Shown here piece after piece: positions 27,403 through 39,835 of a stretch of DNA of 64,000 nucleotides (its first letter is position 1; every line of letters starts with the position of its first letter). The position numbers and the translations under genes are program-made. The notes beneath the pieces were generated by a model that saw only the letters and a list, made by a program, of their open reading frames with translations, ran no database searches and had not been told where the DNA came from. Source of the stretch: Haliclystus octoradiatus (lineage: Eukaryota; Cnidaria; Staurozoa; Stauromedusae; Haliclystidae); assembly GCA_916610825.1 (NCBI GenBank), contig OU744449.1, positions 25,185,793 to 25,249,792 of the forward strand. Direction: 5' to 3'.

Positions 27403-27403
<1 letters not shown>
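18001..27403. other. long intergenic region, nothing recognised
   Basis: More than 9 kb of AT-rich, stop-dense DNA with only short chance frames. Around 18290-18420 and 27060-27175 are probable remnants: the first resembles the foldback elements, the second ends in CTTCTGAATAAATGATGATG like the LINE-type tail at 40070-40140. Exons of a multi-exon gene could hide here, but I cannot support any. Confidence 0.4.

Positions 27404-27451
<48 letters not shown>
27404..27451 (+). repeat. (GAT)n microsatellite
   Basis: About 15 copies of GAT/ATG. Confidence 0.9.
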
Positions 27452-27452
<1 letters not shown>

Positions 27453-28618
27453 TGACCTTGTTTTTAAGAAAAATGAGTATTAAAACAAGAACAGATCCTG
27501 GCTCAACTCAATTTGATGCATTTTGTTATGAAAAAGAGCGTATACATATATATTATAAGCAGAAAGCAGCAAAAAGCCTGAACGAGACATAACTGTTCAG
27601 TCATTCATAAAGAGGATATAGTAAGAATGAAAGAGGATTGATAATCTTATGACAGAAATAATAGTTTGTTTTATATGATTAGTTATTCTGTGGTACATAC
27701 TTTCTTACCTCAATACTATACACTCTCTATCATCTGATCGTTAAAAATTTATAGTGAATTGATTCCAAAAAACCGCACTTTTTCATTCATCCATTGATCA
27801 TTCACAAAAGGTGCTGACATAAATACATAGGCATAATATAGTAATATAGCAAAAGTGAGTGAGTTATACCTGGATTTATTTGTATCTGTCTTGATTCGAT
27901 ACGTTTCAAATAAGAATACATGCATAGGAGGCATGTAACATGCGCTAATACTACAGGGAAAATTTTACATAATTTACATACGAGTGAAAACTTTACATAA
28001 TTTATTATGAGTGAAAACATGTATGCATTTATTTAATTTACATTTTGGGGACCGCGAATAAAGTGCTTAAAGTTAAATTTTTAACAATTTCAATCGATAG
28101 AGCATTCCAAAAAGGTCTACAGAAAATATTTGTGCTTAAAACTAATCAATATTTTCTCAAAATAAACACGTTTTTGTTTAAGAAGAATTTACACACTTAC
28201 ATGTCCGCGTAGCTAGAACAAATTATCTTATTTTTGTACAAATTTTCTTAAAATCTTGTTATCTTGACATAGAAAGTTCTCAAACTAAGATATTCAAGGA
28301 GTGGGCGAACATAGAAAACATAAGCTTAATTAGATGAGTTGGATTATTCAAATGCAGGGAACGCAGGATTGTAGTTAGAAATTGCTCATGCTTTTGCTGA
28401 AATAATAGCGCAGGGACAAGAAAAATTTTAATTCTGCAATATTCGATAGAGGGAAGTCATATAAAAAAAAGTTAAATAATGCATATTTAGTTAATTAATT
28501 AAACAGAAGAGGAATCAAACAAATATATTTATAATCAATCAACGAGTTACGGAAATTGCTCTTGCCGGCATCTTTTCTTCAATTCTATAATATGCCATGT
28601 TTACCAAACATTGAGCAG
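27452..28618. other. intergenic, nothing recognised
   Basis: No gene supported. Around 28100-28290 there are short TTTTCTTAAAA / TTTTGTTTAAG-like segments similar to foldback elements, too diverged to delimit. Confidence 0.35.
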
Positions 28619-28864
28619 AGGAGGGAACTTCCATACATTGGCTGTACGGGGACGTGCCATTATAAGGGATGCCTTTTCCAGATTCTTGTGCAATTTTACA
28701 TTGTCAATATAGAGATTTTCAAAACTTTTTGAACTTTTCCTTTGTTTAGCTCGTAAAAGCATGAGATTGTAAGGTCTTCATTCTCATTTGCTGTAAAATT
28801 TATGATTTTCCTCTATTTTGAAAATGGCACACCCATCAAAAAATTACCGAATTACCCCTCTCTC
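28619..28864. mobile_element. TIR element of the CCC-GGGGGG family, copy A
   Basis: The left end GGAGGGAACTTCCATACA continues into GTACGGGGACGTGCCA; the right end has AAAATGGCACACCC and GAATTACCCC. The interior is clearly homologous to the copy at 55702-55972, including GATTCTTGTG(C/A)AATTTTA and GAACTTTTCCTTTGTTT. Non-coding and non-autonomous. Ends are worn, so the target duplication is not clear. Confidence 0.7.
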
Positions 28865-30017
28865 CATCTTACAGGGGCACTTTTGCGTACATGGGTTTAC
28901 CTTAATATACCTTATATCATGTCATACTGTAACCAATACATACTAAGTTATGAATAATGAAGATTAAGAATAATGGTAAATCAGGAGAAAGAAGTTTTTT
29001 GGTGCGAGAGGGCTCCTCAGGTCAAGATGGTTTATTCACATAAATGTTAGATATTTATGATTGGTTGTCGACTTAGAGACAGAGGTGCATGGATAGTTTT
29101 TCGTCAATGAACTCCTGATTCATTTCAGATGACAGTCCGTTCCAAACGAGAGCGCCAGTTTTGCAGCGTATATCGCATCCATTACGCTCGCAGTTTTTTC
29201 TTCGGAATGGACTGTCAGCTTCAATTCAACTAGAACTTCATTGACACTGGATAAGTGCGTTGTTTTTATGATTTGAACGAGTAAATATCGAATGTGATAG
29301 TTGGAAAAACCCGGGGAGCTAGGGAGGAGTATATTTATATTTTGTGTAGTCTGTGTGGGAATTCCCGGAAACAAGTTCTTATTCACCATGACGTTATATA
29401 TAGTTATTGTATATTGACTGGAAATCATTTTTCAACCTGCCAAACAAATGTGTCCAAATTTAATTTTGTATAATATATATGCAGTGCATAAAATTGCATG
29501 ACCTTTGACAAAAGGTTGATCGTTCCATTAAATACTTTATACAGACGAGCTCGCTAATGAACTACATGTTTAAACCAGACTACTTAAAGGGAGACGATTT
29601 GATTTGGAGCTTAGATATATAGTATAGAGAAATCTAAGTTTCAGTTTGGCCCACACAATTTAGTGATTCTGCAAAAGCAACAGTATCTATTCATTTTTAT
29701 TTCTGTAATTTTCAAACGCTTTGCTGAAGGCGGGGCTAAATGATTTTAAATCTAAGTGATATATACATGTTATGTTGCATAATAACGTTGTCTGCATCGA
29801 TAGACTTACTTGTTACAAATATATCTTTTTATGTAATAAAGTATTTCAAGGTGTGTTGATCTATTTCATTGAGTTAACGCCCCGGCTAATGTATAATCCT
29901 AGGATAAATTGATAAGTTGCATGGCTTTCGCTGCATGATTTCATTAGATTAACAAACCACGTTATACGATCGAAGATACATTAGCATTCAACTTGATTAG
30001 CATAATGAGCTGTATGA
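28865..30017. other. intergenic, nothing recognised
   Basis: No gene supported. A 102-codon minus-strand frame (29120-29428) is discussed under rejected items. Confidence 0.35.
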
Positions 30018-30236
30018 GTGCGGCCTTGGTGTAGTGGCTAGGGTGTTGGACCACGGCCCGCAGGGTCTCAGGTTCAATCCCTGTCCGGAGCACTATAGGT
30101 TGGCGTCAGGAAGGGCATCCGGCTATTAAACGCACACAAGCTTCAAACTACTAACAAATTAACCAACCACCCCGGTGAAAAAAAGCTGTAAGCTTACCCG
30201 GTTTGTGGATAAATGATAAATCCAAAAGAAAGAAAC
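30018..30236 (+). mobile_element. tRNA-derived SINE (family 1), copy 1
   Basis: Head GCGGCCTTGGTGTAGTGG (A box) then GGTTCAATCCC (B box), followed by GGCGTCAGGAAGGGCATCC, a segment shared by many RTE-mobilised SINEs, and a tail ending in GATAAATCCAA then A-rich sequence. A second copy in opposite orientation is at 55252-55472. It is a pol III-type SINE, not a functional tRNA gene: the body after the B box is not a tRNA acceptor end. Confidence 0.85.
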
Positions 30237-31426
30237 AAAACGAAATGTAGCCATCGGATAAAGAGTAAAGTCCACATATGGAATACATTTATATGGTGAC
30301 TTTTAAATACAGTAGTTTTTGTATGATCTTATAGACCCCTATAAACTGAGGGATCCTTATGAAGTTTTGAGAATCTAGATCAAGCAGCCCTCATCTATAC
30401 TATAATACTGATATATATAGAGAATAAATTTATACAAAAGCGGGACAGGCATTTTCACGACCCACTATACATGCTTATTTAGATAGGCTAGATAGGCGTT
30501 GAAGATCCTTTGTTGGTGATAATTTGATTTATTGGCGATATATGATAATGTGGAATAGAAGTAGCAGAAGTTATCCTATAATCAAACCCTTATTAATTAT
30601 AAACCACCCAATGTTTAAATTCTAAAATGTAATTAGGGGGTACATATATATGATGCCAGTAGCTTACATTGCTGCGTCTTAATTTACTGTGCGTCTATCA
30701 TCTTTGTAGATTGTATGGTTAGTCTCATCATGATCTGCGTACTGCGTATTAACGTTAATAGAGGATTCAGTTTTGTTACGATCGACCCTCCATTTAACTC
30801 ACCTTTACCCGAGCTGTTTCCGGGCTTCTAGCGTGACACGGTTTTTCTACCTGGTTAGGATAGGTGCTGTTATCTGATGATATAGATTAACTGAATTGGT
30901 AGTATTAGATTAATGTTAACATTTTGTTATGATAAAACAGATTAAATTCTGGCATCGAATGCATGATTTAGTTGGCGAGATAATACATTATGGGAGACAG
31001 GCAATCTTCACATTGCATGGTGTTTAACCACTTTTGACCACGGTTTTCCTGTTTTCTTTTCACACGATTCTGTGCCAAATACTTATGCAAAGCATGTTGT
31101 TATATTTTTTATGTTAGCTATATTTTACGCCTGTCATGTTTATCAAAGCATGACTAATATAGATGTTGTACACACGTTATAAAATAGTGAGATTGACATG
31201 TCAATCACTATTAGATTACTTATGGAATTCGAAAGTATAGAAACATGACAAAGATTTAAAGATTGTGTTTCCCCCGTTTCGACCCGATTTTATAATGTCG
31301 TTCTTCCCAATGTGAACATGTTTAATGGAGGAACACTTTCGAAAATGTATGGAAAACAAAGGCTACGGCAAAACTGAATTTTTGCTTTGAAGAGTGCCAA
31401 AAAATATATATTATAAACTTGTATAC
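30237..31426. other. intergenic, nothing recognised
   Basis: AT-rich, no gene supported. Confidence 0.4.
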
Positions 31427-31910
31427 CTTTCTGTAGAGCTGAGGACGTCTCAATACCGGTTAGGCTTTCGAATTACATTATATGAAAGTCATCTGGTGTA
31501 GCAGAGTTTCTCTAGCCGAGCAAAATCCGACTCCACTACGAACGTGCACGTGATAAGAAATTATCGAACGCGGGGTGATTCGATTTGTGTACTCGTCATA
31601 GGGGTGTGCTAGTGTATTCCAACAATCAATCCGGTATAGTTTTAGTTTGAAGTCCCAATACTTATCCGATACGATTTTTATCCGGTATTCCGTGTCCGGT
31701 GTAATGGAATCACTATGTAAGAGCTTCTTCACTCTCTCGCTGTGATTGACTTTGCATGATAATGACTATATATATATATATATATTTTCATATGAATAAA
31801 ACCGTCTGAGGAGCGCTACAGCGCGAAACTTCGAGTAACGGAGAAAACGTCTCTTTTCTTATTTTATATCTATACAGCTCTGCTTACCGGTATTGAGCAC
31901 TATATTGATG
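31427..31910. repeat. segment bounded by short inverted repeats, containing a hammerhead motif
   Basis: The left part (about 31435-31465) contains TCAATACCGGTTAGG; its reverse complement is close to CTTACCGGTATTGAGCAC at about 31884-31901. Between them lie an 84-codon minus-strand frame (31478-31732) with no recognised domain, a short (TA)n tract, and the ribozyme at 31802-31841. It may be a fragment of the element family that carries the hammerheads, with part of it inverted. The limits are approximate. Confidence 0.45.
31802..31841 (+). ncRNA. hammerhead ribozyme, complete type I motif
   Basis: Stem I is CCGT/ACGG; the core CTGAGGA matches CUGANGA; stem II is GCGC with loop TACA and GCGC; then GAAA; stem III is CT-TCG-AG; then GTA, giving predicted self-cleavage after 31837. 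Every conserved core base is present, including the A15.1-U16.1 pair. The short two-base-pair stem III is typical of ribozymes in Penelope-like elements and animal retrozymes. About 60 bases 3' of it are shared with the copies at 60202 and 63873. Activity is not shown by sequence alone. Confidence 0.85.
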
Positions 31911-31982
31911 TTTTGCTCTTAATAAATAAATTTATTTATAAATTCTTAATAAATAAATTTATTTATTTATTAAATCTACATT

Positions 31983-32014
<32 letters not shown>

Positions 32015-33964
32015 TAGATTAAATACTTCGATGAATGTTTTGATCTTACAATTCTCCACGTGCAAACTAGATGTCTAGAACATCATAAGAAAATGAATGA
32101 TTTAATTATGCCTCAAGTGGACCATGTGCATGATATAAACTATGCGTAGCTCTTTATAGATTCACAATGCATGCTATTTATTTATAGATTAAATATACGC
32201 GACTTTAAAGAGCTTTTGTGTCTTTTCACAGTATAAGCATGTTGTGAGATTATAGAACATCTATAGGTTACTATAGTAACACTGTACGAGTTTCTAACTA
32301 TTAGGATAGTATATTTAATCGTGTTAAATCGCTACCGTGCCTTCCTGGTACAGTTCAGGCCAAACATATTATTTTCAGATTTAAAAGCATATTTTTTTCA
32401 AATTGTAAGAAACCATAACCATAATTTCCATACTTCAAATTAGATGAAGATCTCATATTTTAGCTTTACACTTTCTCGAATTACTTTCTGTGGAAATAAT
32501 CGTGAAATGCTTGAAAGTGGTTTGAATGTTTTTGTATTTACTCCAAATGTTACATATGTTATCAAATGTTATCAAATGGCATCAAATGTTACAAATGTTT
32601 GGACATGTTAATCCTGCATGTTTTTAATTTGTTATCATTAAAACACACACAGTTGATCTGTGGCAATTATTGCGAACAAATGTCAGGACTTTTTACCATG
32701 TAATGTCTATAATTGGGGATCAAGTGTATATTAGACAAAGTTAAATGAACGAACACATTTCTTTGAAATACCGGGGGGATACACATTTTTTATTCAAGCA
32801 CGTCGTGGCTTGGGTTACTTCGAAACAAGTATATCCATACCATACAATCTGTGGTTTTGATATTATGATACGTTTTAATATAATTTGTTGTCAATGAAAG
32901 CTATCTCTATCTACGAAATTTTTGTCTATATTTTTTCATATAATATATATAACAATCATTTTATTAATATTTTATGTAAGATGCTTTTTGTTTTAAGAAG
33001 ATAATAGATAGCTTGAGAGGAACAATTTTACCATTCGACCTTCAAATTATATGAAAAAATAAGGAAACCAAAAACTGTTTCCTCAAAACATTTATTTAAT
33101 ATCTCTAATAATCTACATTCCTCAGATAAACATGACCACTAATTAAACATCAGTTTTAATCAACAACAAAAGTCTATATAGAACACTTGGAATTTTAGAT
33201 ATTAAAATCTCGAAAAACAAGTCTGGTATATTGACGAGGTGCTCACACACACATCATAATTAGATGTTGTTATGATTCCTTGAGAAAATTGTTTTTGACA
33301 GATGTGGTATATCTACGAACCAATAATTACTGTAAGGCCTCTTGAGCTTTATAAATGTCTAATCTATTGCAAATAATCGTTAGTTTGTGGTTGACCAAAC
33401 GTGTCTAATTTGACAATGTGTTCAAATGTATAATATTCATGAGATTTAAATATTCTCCTCTACTATATAAACATTTATTATAACTGTACATCAATTCGTA
33501 TCTCAATGAAGTCTGTATTGCCGTCAGTCAATCTGATGACTTCCAAATCGCTTTTTATGTAACTTTTGTGCTATTAAATACTTATAGTTCCTTTTAATCT
33601 ATCTTGATCATTTGTTTCAAAGTGATTACATTTATATATATCTTTTATCTGGTTTTATTTGTTCTTTCAGCTGATTAAAGATTAGACAATTTTCTATCTA
33701 TATCAGATGGTACAAAACTTGGTAAATTCTTCCCAGAATATAGTAGATGACAACAAGTTTTGAAATTTTATTCAATATATATATAGTAAAAGAATCCTTT
33801 TTAAAAGTGCATGAACTTGTATAAAAAAGTTGAAAAGATTTCATCATTGTTAATATATTGTTCGTCGACAACAAGAGGCAAATTTGTAAAAATTGAAAAG
33901 AAATAACTAGTACATTCTCAAGAAAAGGATAAAGAAAACATAGATTACAAAGAATAAAAGGATT
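31911..33964. other. intergenic, upstream region of the Kir gene
   Basis: Contains short A/T microsatellites (31980-32018). A pyrimidine tract ending TTCTTTCAG at about 33661-33670 could be the acceptor of a 5' UTR intron for the Kir gene. I see no TATA element that I can tie to a start site. Confidence 0.35.
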
Positions 33965-35245
33965 ATGAATCCAGAAGAAGATATTTCGTCACCGATGCTT
34001 GATAGCTGCTCAGATGAAGTGAAACCAGTGAGATGTAATGTCACATTAAATCAACGTTGTAGAAAAACTTCAGGTATGCAGGTTAAAGAAACACTCCATT
34101 CAGTTTATAACCATTTAAGAAGATCAAAAGAAATTGGGGATAAATTCCGTCTCGTTTCACGAAATGGTAAATCACGTGTACAATTCTCGAATATTCCAGG
34201 AGAAAATGTGCGTTATTTATTAGATATATTCACAACCGTGATTGACACAAAATGGCGATACGTTGTACTATTGTTTTCGTTGAGCTATTTTTTAAGCTGG
34301 GTACTTTTTGCATGCGTATGGTGGTTAATTAAAATCTTACATGAAAATAGCAACTCTGGTAAAAATTGTATTGATAATGTTGACTCGTGGTTGGCGGCTT
34401 TTTTATTTTCGGTTGAAACACAATCAACTATCGGTTATGGTGGCCGACAAGTTACAACCGATTGTCCATCAGGTACAGTACTTTTGGTTATACAAACATT
34501 AGTGGGTATGTTGATTAATTGTTCAATGTTGGGTTTAATGTTTGCCAAAATATCACGACCAAAGAACAGAGCCAATACAGTATTATTTAGTAAACGCGCA
34601 ACTGTTACTAAACGCAACAATAAAATATGCTTGTGTTGGCAAACATTAGATATTGCAAAACGTCGTTTATTTGACTGTAATATACGTGCGTTTACTGTTC
34701 GCGTCGGTAGAACAATGGAAGGCGAAGAATTACCATTTGAAACATGTGATTTACAATTAACTGTTGATCAAAGAAATATCGATTATACATTACGTATCTT
34801 TCCATTATTACCATTAACTATTATGCATATTATTGATGATGCAAGTCCATTGTATAATATGACAGCCATGGATATTCAAACTCAAAATCTTGAAGTTGTT
34901 GTTGTATTAGAGGGTACAGTACCTACAACAAGCATGGTTACACAAGCAGTAGCATCGTACACATCTGAAGAAATTGATTGGGGTTATACATTCGAACCGG
35001 CTGTTGATCGTCTTAGTTATATTGCCGGTGAAGGATCGTTTGATGTACAAAATTTATCAAAAGTCAGAAAAGAATCTTTTACGCCAAAATTTCAACGTCG
35101 TGAGTTTCATCGAGAAGAATCGGAATCAACAGGTTATGATACAGAATCGAGATCAATTTCAGCATCTTTAAGTAGTTTTGGAGAAGAAAAATTTAAATCA
35201 AAAGCTTTGGATGTTGTTATCACTGTCGATGGTAATTCTATTTGA
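33965..35245 (+). CDS. inward-rectifier K+ channel (Kir/KCNJ family)
   Basis: A 426-residue protein, the normal length for the family, encoded in one exon; an in-frame TAG lies 21 bases before the ATG. It should form tetrameric plasma-membrane K+ channels with two transmembrane helices per subunit. M1 is about residues 97-123, the pore loop about 140-162 with signature T155-I156-G157-Y158-G159 then R161, and M2 about 170-195. C135 and C167 match the conserved extracellular disulfide pair. The cytoplasmic beta domain (about 200-365) has the usual SPLY, VVLEG and EIDWG blocks. K195, R198, K200 and R202 after M2 fit the PIP2 site. The M2 rectification-controller position, Asp172 in Kir2.1, is Asn185 here, as in Kir1.1, so weak rectification is plausible. 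The Ser-rich C-tail ends GNSI, not a canonical PDZ ligand. An AATAAA begins immediately after the stop codon. Confidence 0.96.
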   Translation: MNPEEDISSPMLDSCSDEVKPVRCNVTLNQRCRKTSGMQVKETLHSVYNHLRRSKEIGDKFRLVSRNGKSRVQFSNIPGENVRYLLDIFTTVIDTKWRYVVLLFSLSYFLSWVLFACVWWLIKILHENSNSGKNCIDNVDSWLAAFLFSVETQSTIGYGGRQVTTDCPSGTVLLVIQTLVGMLINCSMLGLMFAKISRPKNRANTVLFSKRATVTKRNNKICLCWQTLDIAKRRLFDCNIRAFTVRVGRTMEGEELPFETCDLQLTVDQRNIDYTLRIFPLLPLTIMHIIDDASPLYNMTAMDIQTQNLEVVVVLEGTVPTTSMVTQAVASYTSEEIDWGYTFEPAVDRLSYIAGEGSFDVQNLSKVRKESFTPKFQRREFHREESESTGYDTESRSISASLSSFGEEKFKSKALDVVITVDGNSI

Positions 35246-35251
35246 AATAAA
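35246..35251 (+). promoter_or_regulatory. AATAAA poly(A) signal abutting the Kir stop codon
   Basis: The hexamer starts at the base after TGA. A second AATAAA is at 35519-35524, so the 3' end could be at either. Confidence 0.4.
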
Positions 35252-37348
35252 ATTGTGTCTGGAATTGAAATGATTTTCTCTTACACAAATAAGATATATA
35301 GTAGTAATCGGAGCATTGAAAACGAGATATTATGGGAACGGTACATAATACACAGTAAAATCGATACAGTGCTGCTGTTAAACCATTTGTATGCTGCAAA
35401 TAAGATATAAGATATTTAAAGTCCGGAAAATAGCTCTCTCAACTCCGGTTCCGGTGTCAGCTATCATCAAGGCTGATGGTATATAATTCTTGATAGTCCT
35501 TGAAATCCTTGATACATGAATAAAACTTGATGAATACTCATTATAAGGAACTGAATCATCAATTTAATCTTATCATTTTTGCTTCCTGTAAATTATATAT
35601 CATCACATTAGAACATTCTAGAAAACAGCTTCTTGAATTAATAATTTCTTAAAATATCATATTTAAAAATTTTGAACGATTTTTATGAATCATAATTAAT
35701 ATCTATATACATAATTTTATGCATAATAATGTAATATACTATACTTAGAGATAATGCATATATGTATATACATATACAAAAAACATGATTATTATATGGA
35801 TTATAATAATCATGAATATAGAGTTAAATGATTAATAATAAAATATGATATATGATTAATCGATTATATACATCAAAAGCATTTAGTTTCTGACTTTTAT
35901 AATATTTTAAAAATTTGAACAATGTTGTGTGTTATTAAACTATTAAATTATAATGAAAATCATTAAAACAAATTATTGTGGAAATTGTTTACGTTCTTGT
36001 TTGTTATCTATACTTATTTGTCGGTATATAATTATCTGATTCTTACTATCAAATTTTCACTATATATAAGAACTTGGTGTTTTCATTGACAGCTTTTTCG
36101 TTTACACAATTACCTTCATTGTGCTCATACATGGACAAAATACATCGAATATATAACGTGAAGTTCCTCTTCCAGACCTATCTCTGAAAGACAAACGGAA
36201 AACCCCTTACTTTACTCAAACCCATGCAATGTCTTACAAACCAAGAAATTACCAGAAGTAAACTTCCCGATGAAAGAACCAATCATATGAAGTGCACGAT
36301 CTAGATTTTTCTTACGGGAATATTATAAGGAATTTCGTCAGATATATCTCGATTTGACTGATAAGATAAACTGATAAATAACATGCATTTGCGTTACATT
36401 ACGGAAGAGTCACTACTATATCATTACAGCTTTATAATGAAATAAAATGATGATAATCGTTATACTCATGACATGAGAATATTGATGAAAGGACTCAAAT
36501 AATTTGTGTCTGCTTAAAATGTTTACAAAAAGGGGTCGAATCAACACGTTTTGAAACTTTAATAATGGCTTTGCTATGATATATAATGTAACCTTGGAAT
36601 TTTCTAGTTAATAATTATGATGGTGTAGACTTTACTTTTTGGCGCAATTATAGCTACAATTATCGATCAGATTGACATGTTTTTCAAAATATGTTATATC
36701 ATGCAGATATTAATTATAGAAGTGAGTTAAAAAGATACATACAAATTCTCTAATTGGACAATTTTACTTTACTATTGATCAGTATATCAGAAAAATACGT
36801 AGGTTTGAGGAACTAATTCTATGTTAGCGATTTTAGTTATTATTTTTTAGATATTTTCATAAGTTTTAAACAGTAGAAAACGTTTAAATTATATGACTAA
36901 AATGTCACTGTAACTTCTTTTAAAACAACAGTTTTCAATCATCAATTCTTACGATCATTTTTAAATTTCAAATCGGTCTATAATCGTGTCTCAGAAATCG
37001 GATTATGATGTTTTCATGTTATCGCTGATCTCCTGCTTCGATATTCTATTAGAAAGTCCATTCAGCTTAATGCACTGTTGCAGTGATCGTATATAAAGAC
37101 ACAGCTTCTTTACTGGGTGCCCATTCATTGCAAACATCGGTCTTTCTGTATATTTCTTTAGTATTTTAGATTTCATTTTTGCCTTGTATAGATTAATATA
37201 GATCTGTTGATAGAACTGTCCAGAATAGCCAAAAATCGTTATATTGGGTCATAATATTAACTAGAGCGAAATTGCTGAATCTAAAACGGTCTGAAAAATG
37301 AGTGATATTAAAAGGGTATACGTTTTGGGTACCCTGCAATATTTTCAT

Positions 37349-37388
<40 letters not shown>

Positions 37389-38234
37389 ACCTTTTCAATA
37401 TTCTACATGGCAGATTTATACTCAGAAGAATGTTCTTTATTTGCTTTAGCATGTCGTTGCTAAGAAAAGAAGTCAATTCAATTTCCATATTATTTAAATA
37501 ATTTATCCCAATTGTAAGAATTATTCAAGATTGAAAGCAATCACGGCAGTCACATTTTTTATGATTTGATATGATTGCAGTCATACAATTTAAATATTTA
37601 ATTCTAAACATAGTCGTGAAAACCACAAGTGTGCCAAAGCAGTATACATAAGGTATTAATACACGTATATATATAATTATATATATATTCTTTCAGAATC
37701 GCTTAAATGTATAATTATTAAATATCTTATATGATGTTGCTATTATGCGAGTTTTTATTATGTCACCATAGTAACTATCTCCAAAGACTTAAAGACGGTA
37801 TTGACTCGAGTTATTTTATACATCATAGCAATGTTTGAACAATATAGACTATCATAATATTATTTTTTTATAGATGTAATGACGTATATACACGATTGTA
37901 AGAAATCATAGGCATATCACATAATGTTTAATCGGTAATCCAGTACGTGAGAAGTTCCATTTCTATAATGAAACTTCTATATCATCTCCTTTAGCGATCA
38001 AATCTTCTGAACAATATGAGGTTAAACTGTTACGGCTGGACTATAAACTAAAGACCAGTTGGATCTACACTAGTTTATATAGACATAATACAAAGAAAAA
38101 AAAGAAAAATGGAATGCCATTCAGTAGTATCTGCTTATTATAGAAGATTTTATAGTATACTATAACGTTTTGTCCATATTTTATAGACTTTTTATTGATG
38201 TTCAGTCTAGCATTATATAATATTTTTTCAAATA
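35252..38234. other. intergenic, nothing recognised
   Basis: Very AT-rich, with an (AT)n tract at about 37352-37386. No gene supported. Confidence 0.4.
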
Positions 38235-38561
38235 GTCCCAGGGGGGTGTATAACTAAAGAAATTTCAGGAACTTGGCTCAAAAATTGCGCTCCAAAATAT
38301 ATTTATTCATATAAGTTGATACGTTGATTTTTTTTTTTCATGCTCAAATATAAACTCTAAATATTTTTTATTGACGCACATTGACGGTTAAAAATTGAAT
38401 ACAGCTTCGTGGGTTTACATCAACATTCTTTGCTCATTGAAAAATACAATACCTAAGTTATGTCGAAAATCTTGAAAACTTTCAAAGACCATGAAAAAGG
38501 ATACCCTCAATACTTGACACGTCCTCGACCAACCAAATGGAGTTACCGGGTTACCCCCGGG
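38235..38561. mobile_element. TIR element of the CCC-GGGGGG family, copy D
   Basis: Left end GTCCCAGGGGGGTGTATAACT; right end TGGAGTTACC then TTACCCCCGGG. It is flanked by TTCAAATA (38227-38234) and TTCAAATG (38562-38569), a 7-of-8 target duplication. The interior differs from copies A-C. Confidence 0.6.
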
Positions 38562-39835
38562 TTCAAATGGTGTTTAAAGTTTGAAAATCGCCCATTTAAA
38601 ACCTTTAAGACTGAGAAGATTTTAAAAAAATGTATAGTCATTTGCATCTCTAACTGAAGAAGAACTTTGATTTTGTAATATAATAGTGAATTGATCTGTT
38701 TTATTCCAACATGAGAATATATTTAACTATTATACGCATGAGTCAAATGTAAATATATCCTCACATCCCGGAGTAAATATAGCCTTTTTAAGTGCCCTGC
38801 TTCAGGATGACCAAGTCTGTAGTTAAAGCCTCAAGCTTCTTGCCTGATTCAAACAGCTGCTGCCTATTCATATGCCGCGTTTATCCCTGTCGGCACTGAG
38901 CATGAATTGAGCGGATATAATGGTATTTCACTGACTCAAGTGTGTCACGTTTCAAATTCGCCTTTGGGATAACGTCGTGCTCTTTATCTCACAATAAATA
39001 ATATTTTTCAATCTGAAGAATTCTGATTGAAGAAGATCCGCTATATATACAACTTGAGTAATGAGCATTAACACTGATTTTTAACATCCATCCGGGTTTA
39101 GACAGATCAAGCAAATAATCATTATACTGCATAGAGAACAGTGTAAGTACGTCATGGAGTTATTATGGATTACATGAATCTAAGTCCCTCTAAGAGAAAA
39201 AGCAATTTGTACAAGTAATTTCGAAATTGGATCCAGAATTTGGATTCGGGTCACACAACCTGACTTCGTGCATGCCTTGTCCATTGCTTTCTTACATGAA
39301 TAATGAAGGCATGCAATATCGGAATCCATTGAAGTGGCTGAGTATTGAAATTTATATGAAAGAATCTAATTATATGTTTGAAATGCAGAAAGTAAACAAT
39401 TTCTACTGTTTTGAAATGTTGATTTTCTAGTTAATTTGCGGGTGAAATTTCATTGTTTGGCGCATAATCATTCGCTTATTCAGATTTCTTAAAGATGTTT
39501 TGGAATCGGCAGACATTTTGATTAGCTCTTATGTCGGTGATGTTCTGTACAAAAGAGTAATCTCGATATTCAATTGAAGAGGTTGTTAATTCGTCTTATT
39601 GAGTTAAAGCAGACATACAATGCATGCTTGATTCTATTGATTGATTAGATGCAATCAATTCTGATACAATGCGTCTGCAGCTATTTAATTATCATTGCAT
39701 GGATTACATCATGAATAGCTTTCCCGGGGGTAGCTTCCCAAAATAGAATGGATGGTTGTGCAACTTTAAGAATTGATTGACACCAAATACAGTAAGAAAA
39801 GAAGTAAAATGTTAAAGTAGTAATTGAGATGGTAT
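38562..39835. other. intergenic, nothing recognised
   Basis: A GC-richer patch at about 38790-38990 has no frame I can place. The 67-codon frame at 39227-39430 has no recognisable domain. Confidence 0.35.

Noticed and set aside
29120..29428. 102-codon frame with a C-terminal stretch (VLVELKLTV...DAIYAAKLAL) faintly like the inositol-3-phosphate synthase C-terminus
   Set aside because: The likeness covers about 35 residues only and the rest does not match. The segment also contains an inverted GACAGTCC/GGACTGTC pair, so a repeat is as likely. Not reported as a gene.
30018..30090. tRNA gene
   Set aside because: Head of a SINE; no acceptor-stem closure after the B box, and a second copy includes the same body and tail.
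38790..38990. GC-richer patch with a short RLGHPEAGHLKR-like frame on the minus strand
   Set aside because: It recalls a copia pre-integrase motif, but over a dozen residues only, with stops around it.
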